Source of the DNA: Microvirga sp052115485
GTDB taxonomy: Bacteria > Pseudomonadota > Alphaproteobacteria > Rhizobiales > Beijerinckiaceae
Assembly: GCF_052115485.1 (NCBI RefSeq)
Contig: NZ_JBFRGU010000009.1
Coordinates: 1-64,000, forward strand
Direction: 5' to 3'
DNA length: 64,000 nucleotides
This document shows positions 16,421-27,494 of the stretch, one piece after another. Both the position numbers and the translations under genes were made by a program. Position 1 is the stretch's first letter. Every line of letters starts with the position of its first letter. Below the pieces are notes generated by a model. The model saw nothing but the letters and a program-made list of their open reading frames with translations. It made no database searches and was not told where the DNA came from.

Positions 16421-17308
16421 ATGCGGCCCACTTTCGAAGAGGACTTCGAACCTCCCTTCATCGTCATCGAGCCCTCGCAACAGACGACCGCCTTCGTCTT
16501 CAACGTGCCTCACGCAGGGGCCGTCTATCCCGAATCGTTCCTTGCCTCCTCGCGTCTGGATCCTCTGGCCTTGCGGCGCTCGGAGGACGCATTCGTCGAC
16601 GAATTGTTCCTGAACGTCGTCGAAATGGGCGCTCCGCTCATGACCGCTCGGTTCCCGCGCGCCTTCCTTGACCTGAACCGTGAGCCCTACGAACTCGACT
16701 CGCGGATGTTCGACGGACGATTGCCGCCCTACGCCAATACGCGCTCCATGCGGGTCGCGGGCGGGCTCGGCACCATCCCGCGTGTGGTGGCCGACGGACA
16801 GGAGATCTACCGCTCCCGCCTCCCCATCGAGGAAGCGCTCCGGCGCATCGACTGGCTCTACAAGCCCTATCACCGAACACTTCGACATCTCATCGGTCGC
16901 ACCGCGCAGACCTTTGGCCATGCCATTCTAATCGATGGCCATTCCATGCCCTCGAGCTTTGGCGGCCGCGACGAGGCGAAAGCCGACATCGTTCTCGGGG
17001 ACCGCTACGGGACAAGCTGCACCGGAGCCTTGACGGATATTGTCGAGGCTGTGTTTCGCGAGCTCGGCTACACGGTCATGCGCAACAAGCCCTATGCGGG
17101 CGGGTTCATCACCGAGCATTACGGAGAGCCGGCGCTGGATCGCCACGCCCTCCAGATCGAGATCAACCGCGCTCTCTATATGGATGAGCGCACACTTCGA
17201 AGGCGGGCGGATTTCGAAATACTCGCCAACGACCTGGCGGAAGCCTTCGGGGCGATTATCCAGGCTATCGATGAGGATTGGTCTCCACGCAGCGTTGCAG
17301 CGGAGTAA
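16421..17308 (+). CDS. N-formylglutamate amidohydrolase family protein (copy 2)
   Basis: A 295-residue member of the same zinc hydrolase family as the gene at 10902 but only distantly similar. Landmarks are VFNVPHAGAVYPESFLASS, SEDAFVDELFLNVVEMGAPLM, FPRAFLDLNREPYELDSRMF and ILIDGHSMPSSFG. These preserve the presumed zinc and substrate residues. It lies divergent from cpdR with a 171-bp spacer and upstream of hisN. No histidine-degradation genes are near, so its substrate is uncertain. The ribosome-binding site is weak. Confidence 0.9.
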   Translation: MRPTFEEDFEPPFIVIEPSQQTTAFVFNVPHAGAVYPESFLASSRLDPLALRRSEDAFVDELFLNVVEMGAPLMTARFPRAFLDLNREPYELDSRMFDGRLPPYANTRSMRVAGGLGTIPRVVADGQEIYRSRLPIEEALRRIDWLYKPYHRTLRHLIGRTAQTFGHAILIDGHSMPSSFGGRDEAKADIVLGDRYGTSCTGALTDIVEAVFRELGYTVMRNKPYAGGFITEHYGEPALDRHALQIEINRALYMDERTLRRRADFEILANDLAEAFGAIIQAIDEDWSPRSVAAE

Positions 17309-17313
17309 ACGCC

Positions 17314-17364
17314 AACGCTTCAGGCAAGGAAACGCTTCAGGCAAGGACACGCTTCGGGCGAGAA
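17314..17364. repeat. 17-bp tandem repeat, three units
   Basis: AACGCTTCAGGCAAGGA occurs twice without change (17314-17330, 17331-17347), followed by a diverged third unit CACGCTTCGGGCGAGAA (17348-17364). It begins five bases after the amidohydrolase stop codon and ends at the T-run of the small-RNA terminator. Probably neutral slippage expansion. Confidence 0.8.
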
Positions 17365-17452
17365 AAAAGGCCGCTGTCGCCAGCGGCCCGAAGTTTAGGG
17401 AGGAAACGCCCAAGAAGGGCAGCGATAGAGCGACGCCAATCGCCATATCGCA
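17362..17452 (-). ncRNA. trans-acting small RNA candidate, MmgR/alpha-r8-like
   Basis: On the minus strand a promoter TTGCGA (17486-17481), 16-bp spacer, TATATT (17464-17459) predicts a start near 17452. The transcript then folds as three stems: GCGATA (17451-17446) with TATCGC (17427-17422), GCCC-UUCUU-GGGC (17420-17408), and a terminator GGCCGCUG-GCGA-CAGCGGCC (17388-17369) followed by six U. Between the last two stems lies the unpaired GUUUCCUCCCUAAACUUC, an anti-Shine-Dalgarno motif. As I recall, the decamer UUUCCUCCCU is the hallmark of the alphaproteobacterial alpha-r8 family, whose Sinorhizobium member MmgR limits polyhydroxybutyrate accumulation. Size (about 90 nt) fits. No protein-coding alternative explains this block. 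Confidence 0.72.
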
Positions 17453-17458
17453 CTGCAA

Positions 17459-17486
17459 AATATACACCGCATCGCACAATTCGCAA
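17459..17486 (-). promoter_or_regulatory. sigma-70-type promoter of the small RNA
   Basis: TTGCGA at 17486-17481 and TATATT at 17464-17459 with a 16-bp spacer. The predicted start, seven or eight bases on, coincides with the first base of the small RNA's 5' stem, which supports the pairing of promoter and transcript. Confidence 0.6.
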
Positions 17487-17698
17487 CGGTAAATCGTCCT
17501 TGGAGTCATGCGCATGTCGCATAGCGGATCCTATAGTGATTGAAGCCATAGCCCAGCGTCTGCCATCGCCACGGGTGGCCAAATCCCTGCGTCCTGACCG
17601 CAGATAGATCGAAGCCCTCTCTTGCCGCCTCGGCAGCGCTTGATAAAAGCTCAGAGCCACTGGCTCTCAGACAGGGCCCGACAGAGGATTCCCAGCGC

Positions 17699-18481
17699 AT
17701 GGCGCTCATCGACTTCACGCATTTCGTCAACGACCTCGCGACCTCGTCCGGCCAAGCGATCCTTCCCTTCTTTCGGACCGCCATCGCCGCGGAGGACAAA
17801 TCGCGCGGCGGCGCGTTCGACCCCGTGACCGAGGCGGATCGGGCGAGCGAAGCGACCATGCGCCAGCTCATCCGCCGCACGTTCCCGACACATGGGATCA
17901 TCGGCGAGGAATTCGGGCCCGAGAATACGGATGCGGAATATGTCTGGGTCCTCGACCCCATCGACGGGACGCGGGCCTTCATCGCCGGTCTTCCCACCTG
18001 GGGAACGCTGATCGGCCTCAACCGCAACGGACGGCCCGCTTTCGGCATGATGCATCAGCCCTTCACCGGCGAGCGGTTTTTCGGCGATTGCGGCAGCGCG
18101 ACCTATCGCGGCCCCGGTGGCGAGCGCAAGCTGATGACACGGCGCTGCGCGTCGTTGAAAGACGCGATAATTTCAACCACCAGCCCCAAGCTTTTCACAG
18201 GCGAAGATTTGCGGGCCTATGACCGGGTCGAAAGCGTGGCCAAACTCGCCCGCTACGGCTGCGATTGCTATGCCTATTGCATGCTGGCCTCCGGCCATAT
18301 CGATCTCGTCGTCGAATCCGGCTTGAAACCCTACGACATCGTCGCTCTGATCCCGATCATCGAGGGCGCAGGTGGCGTTGTGACGGCGTGGGATGGGGGC
18401 TCAGCGGCGAATGGTGGCCGGATTGTCGCCGCCGGCGACCGCCGTCTCCACGCGGCTGCTGTCGAGCTCCTCAGCCGCTGA
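17699..18481 (+). CDS. hisN: histidinol-phosphatase, inositol monophosphatase family
   Basis: Hydrolyses histidinol phosphate in histidine biosynthesis, using metal ions. The 260-residue product has the IMPase motifs: FDPVTEADRASEATMRQLI, GIIGEEFGPEN (metal-binding Glu), WVLDPIDGTRAFIAGLPTWG (the DPIDGT loop) and LKPYDIVALIPIIEGAGG with WD near the C terminus. HisN-type members share GLPTWGTLI, which separates them from SuhB. A ribosome-binding site (AGAGGA) precedes the ATG. The last 81 bases overlap the 3' end of the convergent hydrolase gene. Confidence 0.92.
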   Translation: MALIDFTHFVNDLATSSGQAILPFFRTAIAAEDKSRGGAFDPVTEADRASEATMRQLIRRTFPTHGIIGEEFGPENTDAEYVWVLDPIDGTRAFIAGLPTWGTLIGLNRNGRPAFGMMHQPFTGERFFGDCGSATYRGPGGERKLMTRRCASLKDAIISTTSPKLFTGEDLRAYDRVESVAKLARYGCDCYAYCMLASGHIDLVVESGLKPYDIVALIPIIEGAGGVVTAWDGGSAANGGRIVAAGDRRLHAAAVELLSR

Positions 18482-19483
18482 GACCTTCACCGGTTCCGGA
18501 TGCGCATCGAACACATCGGGCGATCCTGGAATGAAGGCATCGAAGGCGGCCCAGAACTGTTCGCGGATGACATCCGCCTCCATCATGATCTCGTGCCGCG
18601 CCCCTGGAATGACGATGGCGTGGCCGGATTTCAGCCGCGAGGCGAACCGCTCGATAGTGGGCGTGTCGCAAACCGGGTCTTCGCCCGCCGCGATGACGAG
18701 CGTCGGTATGCGGATTTTCAGGGCATAGCGCGGATCGTTAAAGCGTCCCATGAAGCGAAACGCGGCATCGAGCCAGGACACCGTCGGCGATCCGATGGCT
18801 CCGTCTCCCACCGCCACCGCAGCCTCCGCATTGCGGGCGTAGCGGCGGGGGTCTGATGTCAACCGGTTTCTCTTGAAGGGCTTAGTCGAGATCGAGGTCG
18901 CTCCGCCGCCCGGCACAAAGGCCTTGCCGAGGCCAAACCACTTGAGAATGCCAGCGAGAATTCTGACACTGCGCTGATGCTTGATCATGCTGATCCCGAC
19001 CATCGGGGTCATCGCCACAAGCCGGCGGAACGGGAGCCAGCCTTCATAGGCCGCATTCAAGACAATCGCCGCCCCCATGGAATGGGCGAGCGCGAAATGC
19101 GGCTCGGGCATCTGGGACAGCACGTCATCGCAGATAGCCTCGAGGTCGAACCGGTAATCGCCGAAGCGCCGGACGTGGCCTTTGCGGGCGTTCTTCACCT
19201 GCCTGCCCGAAAGCCCCTGCCCGCGCCAGTCGAAAGCAACCACCGCGAACCCGCGCGACAGCAATTCGCCGACGACTTCGAAGTACTTTTCGATGAACTC
19301 AGCGCGCCCTTGGATGAGACAGACGGTGCCCCTGGTCTTTCCGGTTTCGGGCAACCAGTGGACGGCGCGAAGGCTCAACCCATCCGCCGTCACCACCCTC
19401 ATGAGTGTCGGAGAAGCGGGAACGGGATTATCGGGGGTGGAGATGAGTTGCACGGCGGTCCCGGAAAGATCGTTCGTTCTCAT
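18401..19483 (-). CDS. alpha/beta hydrolase (lysophospholipase / monoacylglycerol lipase type)
   Basis: A 360-residue serine hydrolase of the Hydrolase_4 group, which cleaves lysophospholipids or monoglycerides. Oxyanion and core motifs are GTVCLIQGRAEFIEKYFEV and FDWRGQGLSGR. The nucleophile is Ser in ALAHSMGAAIVL, the acid is in VIAAGEDPVCDTP, and the histidine is in IPGARHEIMME. The final 27 residues, after PEPVKVSAAEEL, lie beyond the usual domain end and are encoded antisense to hisN. No signal peptide is seen. Confidence 0.9.
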   Translation of the reverse strand: MRTNDLSGTAVQLISTPDNPVPASPTLMRVVTADGLSLRAVHWLPETGKTRGTVCLIQGRAEFIEKYFEVVGELLSRGFAVVAFDWRGQGLSGRQVKNARKGHVRRFGDYRFDLEAICDDVLSQMPEPHFALAHSMGAAIVLNAAYEGWLPFRRLVAMTPMVGISMIKHQRSVRILAGILKWFGLGKAFVPGGGATSISTKPFKRNRLTSDPRRYARNAEAAVAVGDGAIGSPTVSWLDAAFRFMGRFNDPRYALKIRIPTLVIAAGEDPVCDTPTIERFASRLKSGHAIVIPGARHEIMMEADVIREQFWAAFDAFIPGSPDVFDAHPEPVKVSAAEELDSSRVETAVAGGDNPATIRR

Positions 19484-19712
19484 AGAGGGTATCTCGATTG
19501 AATGATGATCTTGTGGAACTTGGAATTAAAGCGCTCCGCGGCTTTCGGGGGAGTGCATCCGTGAGAGGAAAGGGCCTCCTGTCCCTCCACGCGAGGATAA
19601 CAGGTACCGAGACGAATGGCCGGGAGTGACATCGCCGTCCGTGCTTTCTCTGTTCGCGCACAATCCCTTGAACATATGACACGCCCAGGCTGCCTTGGTC
19701 GAGGGCAGCCCC

Positions 19713-19741
19713 CTTGCAAACACCGTATCTATTCCCACATC
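19713..19741 (+). promoter_or_regulatory. RpoH (sigma-32)-type promoter of the small heat-shock gene
   Basis: CTTGCAA at 19713-19719, a 14-bp spacer, and CCCACATC at 19734-19741 resemble the heat-shock consensus CTTGAAA-N13-17-CCCCATNT. The predicted start, about seven bases further on, coincides with 19748, the first base of the thermometer's first hairpin. An alternative CTTGAA at 19667 has no fitting -10. Confidence 0.55.
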
Positions 19742-19747
19742 GAAGTC

Positions 19748-19832
19748 GTGCCGGCCATGACGGCGGCACGAACCCTGATCCAGCCTGTCACGGTGGATCG
19801 ACAGCATGTTGCTCACAGGAGGATATGCCATG
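19748..19832 (+). promoter_or_regulatory. ROSE-like RNA thermometer
   Basis: Three consecutive hairpins fill the 5' UTR. Hairpin 1: GTGCCG (19748-19753) with CGGCAC (19764-19769). Hairpin 2: GATCCA (19777-19782) with TGGATC (19794-19799). Hairpin 3 pairs GCAUGUU-G-CU (19804-19813) with the ribosome-binding site AGGAGGAUAUGC (19817-19828), leaving one G bulged. The UUGCU element opposite AGGAGG, with an unpaired G, is the signature of ROSE thermometers, which hide the ribosome-binding site at normal temperature and melt on heat shock. ROSE elements control small heat-shock genes in rhizobia. Confidence 0.8.
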
Positions 19833-20288
19833 CGTCAATTCGATCTTTCGCCCCTTTACCGCAACACGGTCGGTTTCGACCGTCTTTTCTCGATGCTCGA
19901 CCAGTTCGGCGGCGTCGAAACGGCTTCGGCCTATCCGCCCTACAACATCGAGCGCACGGGCGAGAACGCCTACCGCATCTCGATTGCGGTCGCCGGCTTC
20001 ACGGACAAGGATCTTTCCATCGAAGTGAAAGAAAACAGCCTCGCCGTCCGAGGCGACAAGCAGGCTTCCGAAGAGCGTAAGTCCGACGTGCTCCATCAAG
20101 GCATCGCATCGCGCGCTTTCGAGCGCCGCTTCCAGCTCGCCGATGGTGTCCAGGTCACGGGCGCAGGTCTCGAGAACGGACTGCTTCACATCGATCTCGT
20201 GCGGGAGATTCCGGAAGCCAAGAAACCGAAACTGATTCCGATTTCGACAACGGGCGCACAGACGATCGAGGCCAAGAGAGCAGCCTGA
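19830..20288 (+). CDS. small heat-shock protein, Hsp20 family
   Basis: An ATP-independent holdase chaperone that binds unfolding proteins. The 152-residue product starts MRQFDLSPLYRNTVGFDRLF, like IbpA/HspA class A proteins of rhizobia. The alpha-crystallin domain spans about 33-125 (PPYNIERTGENAYRISIAVA through GLENGLLHIDLVREIPE, with the GLENGLL version of the GxLxxGxL motif). The ATG at 19830 has AGGAGG eight bases upstream; an upstream ATG at 19806 lies in the thermometer and has none. A terminator follows. Confidence 0.95.
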   Translation: MRQFDLSPLYRNTVGFDRLFSMLDQFGGVETASAYPPYNIERTGENAYRISIAVAGFTDKDLSIEVKENSLAVRGDKQASEERKSDVLHQGIASRAFERRFQLADGVQVTGAGLENGLLHIDLVREIPEAKKPKLIPISTTGAQTIEAKRAA

Positions 20289-20327
20289 TCGCGGTGCTGC
20301 ACAATTCACGAATGAGAGCCTGAATGC

Positions 20328-20358
20328 AAAGCGCCCCGGAAAAACCGGGGCGCTTTTT
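20328..20358 (+). terminator. terminator of the Hsp20 gene
   Basis: AAAGCGCCCCGG (20328-20339), a five-A loop, and CCGGGGCGCTTT (20345-20356), running into TTTTTAT. A perfect 12-bp stem 40 nt past the stop codon. Confidence 0.93.
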
Positions 20359-20469
20359 ATTGTAGTCTTTTTGGAAGTCCTGGTCTCAGCGGAGCCGGGA
20401 GGGAGGCTCCGCCCGTAGAGGTCTCTCAAGCTTCAATCGACGGCGAATGCGGCACGGTTAAGGCGAAAC

Positions 20470-21546
20470 TCATTCGGCGGCTCGCTGGGAGATCGCGGAT
20501 CTCGCAATTTCGACAACCCGGTCGATATGCGCCTCCTCGGTCGAGAACGACACCACAAGGCGCACCAGCGCTTCGTCCGCACCCACGGTCTCGTTGGGTG
20601 CCAAGCTCAGTGCGGTCCACGGATGATATTGAACACCGGCCGCGCGCAAGGCCTGATCGACTGCCTGAGGTAAAATCGGAAACACCTCGTTGGCGTCGAC
20701 CGACCAGGCAAGGCGCACTCCCGGCAACCGACCCAGCCCCTCGGCCAGTTTCCGCGCGAGCCTGTTGGCGTAGCGGGCGTTATCGTACCAGTGATCGTTC
20801 GCCAGATAGCCTTCGAACTGCGCAGCAATCAGGCGGCCCTTGGAAATAATCTGACCTGCCCGCTTGCAGCGATAATCCAACCCTTCCGTCAGGGTCTCGT
20901 TGAACACGACAATGGCCTCGGCCATCAGGCAGCCGTTTTTGGTTGCGCCGAAGGAGAGGATGTCCACGCCCTGCTTCCAGGTCATCTCTGCCGGCGTGCA
21001 ACCGAGACTCACGAGGGCATTGGCAAAGCGGGCGCCATCCATGTGGAGGGCCAGACCATGCTCCCGGCAGACGCGGCCGAGCGCCGCAATTTCGTCCTGC
21101 TGGTAGATGGTGCCGCACTCGGTTGCCTGCGAAATCGAAAGCGCCTTGGGCGGCATCTGTTTCACGGCTCTCGGCAGCCCTTTCAAATAGGCCGCGAGCG
21201 CCTGCGGATCGAGCTTAGCCGCAACGCCCGGCAGGCCCACGAGCTTTGCACCGTGCATGAAAAACTCCGGCGCGCCGCATTCATCATCGATCACGTGCGC
21301 CTCACGATGGCAGACACCGAGACCCCAGGGCGGCACGGCGGAGGCGAGTGCAAGCGCGTTGGCTGCTGTTCCCGTGGTTACGAAGAACACTGAGACGTCA
21401 CGCTCGAAAATCTCGGAGAAACGGGCTTTGACCCGCTTCGTGATATCGTCGCCGCCATAAGCGGCCAGCGCCCCGCCATTGGCCTTGACCAGAGCCTCCA
21501 GCACAGGAGCGCTCGCCCCCACGATATTGTCGCTCGCGAAATTCAT
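20470..21546 (-). CDS. ltaE: low-specificity L-threonine aldolase family protein
   Basis: A PLP enzyme that cleaves threonine or allo-threonine to glycine and acetaldehyde. The 358-residue product has the beta-eliminating lyase fold: AAYGGDDITKRVKARFSEIF, HVIDDECGAPEFF, ALHMDGARFANALVSLG (PLP-binding Asp and Arg) and the Schiff-base lysine in LSFGATKNGCLMAEA. Length and motifs fit LtaE-type enzymes of alphaproteobacteria; related phenylserine aldolases cannot be excluded. Single gene between convergent hsp and the divergent gltB leader. Confidence 0.9.
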   Translation of the reverse strand: MNFASDNIVGASAPVLEALVKANGGALAAYGGDDITKRVKARFSEIFERDVSVFFVTTGTAANALALASAVPPWGLGVCHREAHVIDDECGAPEFFMHGAKLVGLPGVAAKLDPQALAAYLKGLPRAVKQMPPKALSISQATECGTIYQQDEIAALGRVCREHGLALHMDGARFANALVSLGCTPAEMTWKQGVDILSFGATKNGCLMAEAIVVFNETLTEGLDYRCKRAGQIISKGRLIAAQFEGYLANDHWYDNARYANRLARKLAEGLGRLPGVRLAWSVDANEVFPILPQAVDQALRAAGVQYHPWTALSLAPNETVGADEALVRLVVSFSTEEAHIDRVVEIARSAISQRAAE

Positions 21547-21636
21547 TGTCGTCTCCTAAGGCGCGCGATCCGCAAAATCTGAAATCGGGTTACACCTCAC
21601 CGAGCTCTAAACCGTTGAATTCGCGCATGATCTTAT

Positions 21637-21660
21637 CGCCGAGCTGTTACCACCTCGGCG
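21637..21660. other. short hairpin in the gltB upstream region
   Basis: CGCCGAG (21637-21643) faces CTCGGCG (21654-21660), a 7-bp stem with a 10-nt loop, 90 bp upstream of threonine aldolase on the minus strand. No T-run. It lies in the 620-bp gap 21547-22167, which otherwise holds only the structured region listed next. Confidence 0.35.
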
Positions 21661-21818
21661 GATCGTGCGCTAGCGGATCCGAGGCCATATTAAGGCGGCC
21701 AATCATGTCAAGATCATTGACCCATCGGCTAAGGCTTGCGCCTTTATGCGACTAAAGGTGAGTTTATTACGCCTCGAATGGCGCCCTTGAAATTTTTGTC
21801 TAAAATTTTTCCAAAATG

Positions 21819-21906
21819 CTCTTGTGCGTTGAAACGAACTCTGGCAACTTCGCAAGCATTAGGACAGCCATGCTGTCCCATCGAGCGCGCCAACCGGCGC
21901 GTTTTT
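21819..21906 (+). ncRNA. structured RNA or attenuator upstream of gltB
   Basis: Three stems follow an AT-rich tract (21787-21817) that contains TTGAAA and CAAAAT promoter-like hexamers, though with a long 19-bp spacer. Stem 1 pairs CTT-GCG with CGC-AAG with a bulge (about 21820-21857). Stem 2 is a perfect GGACAGC-CAT-GCTGTCC (21862-21878). Stem 3 is CGCGCC-AACC-GGCGCG followed by TTTTT (21886-21906), a standard terminator. Either this is an independent 85-nt small RNA or a premature terminator in the gltB leader, whose coding region starts 262 nt later. No family is recognised. Confidence 0.5.
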
Positions 21907-22167
21907 AGCCCCTGAGGTCGTCTTGATGCTTCGCTCGACGCGAACGAAACGAGATACGACGAAAACCGCCCGCAAAACGTGGGCGGAATGGGCGATCTTC
22001 GGCTGAATTCAGCCAGAGAGATGCCCGCGAGGTGCGGGCTCTCGAAACGGACCCAAGCCTCCAAAAAACGCCAGAAGCGGTGGGCATCCGGAAAATTCTT
22101 TCATCCGGAGGCCTGAAAACCGCCTCACAGAACAACGATGACGTTCGAAGCGGATGCGAGGATTGCA

Positions 22168-26880
<4,713 letters not shown>

Positions 26881-26884
26881 CGCC

Positions 26885-27475
26885 ATGAAGATTTTTGGCG
26901 ATCTCAAATCCGGCAATTGCCTGAAAGTGAAGTACACCGCCGACCATCTGGGCATCCCCTATGAATGGATGCCGGTCGACATCACGAAGGGCGAGAGCAG
27001 GACGAACGACTTCCTGAGCAAGTCCCCGATGGGACAGGTCCCGCTGGTCGAGCTGGCGGATGGACGTCGTATCGCACAGTCGAACGCGATCATTCGCTTT
27101 CTCGCGAACGGAACGTCGCTCTTGCCTGAAGATCGCTACCAACAGGCGAAAGTCGACGAGCTTTTGTTCTGGGAACAGTACAGCCACGAGCCCTACATCG
27201 CCGTGTGCCGGTTTCACATGCTTTATCTGGGGCGGGCCGCCGAAGAGCGGGAATCTCAGCGCGTCGAACGCGGCGAGGCGGCGCTCGACCTGATGGAGCG
27301 ACTCGTTCAGGGACGTGAATGGTTCGTCGGCGACGCTGTGTCGATCGCGGACATCGCGCTCCTGGCCTATACCCGCGTTGCGCATGAAGGCGGATTTGAT
27401 CTCTCGTCGCGACCGAGCGTCCGGTCCTGGATCAAGCGCTGCGAAACAACCCTCAACCTTTCATCCGTTCACTGA
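26885..27475 (+). CDS. glutathione S-transferase family protein
   Basis: A 196-residue GST-fold protein. The thioredoxin-like N-terminal domain (1-80) begins MKIFGDLKSGNCLKVKYTAD, with Ser9 as the likely glutathione-activating residue and the cis-Pro in KSPMGQVPLVEL plus the ESNAI-like QSNAIIRFLA. The helical C-terminal domain contains GREWFVGDAVSIADIALLAY, the GST N-capping box. It starts 4 bp after the gltB stop and ends 19 bp before gltD, inserted in the glutamate synthase operon. Substrate unknown. Confidence 0.92.
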   Translation: MKIFGDLKSGNCLKVKYTADHLGIPYEWMPVDITKGESRTNDFLSKSPMGQVPLVELADGRRIAQSNAIIRFLANGTSLLPEDRYQQAKVDELLFWEQYSHEPYIAVCRFHMLYLGRAAEERESQRVERGEAALDLMERLVQGREWFVGDAVSIADIALLAYTRVAHEGGFDLSSRPSVRSWIKRCETTLNLSSVH

Positions 27476-27494
27476 GATCTCACGCAGGGCTACC

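Noticed and set aside
17314..17364. Three 17-bp direct repeats considered as a CRISPR-like array
   Set aside because: The units are contiguous without spacers, and no cas genes are near. This is a short tandem repeat.
17337..17660. A 107-residue minus-strand open frame between the amidohydrolase and hisN
   Set aside because: It overlaps the small-RNA structure and terminator, has no ribosome-binding site, and reads through the terminator stem, so the RNA explanation is preferred.
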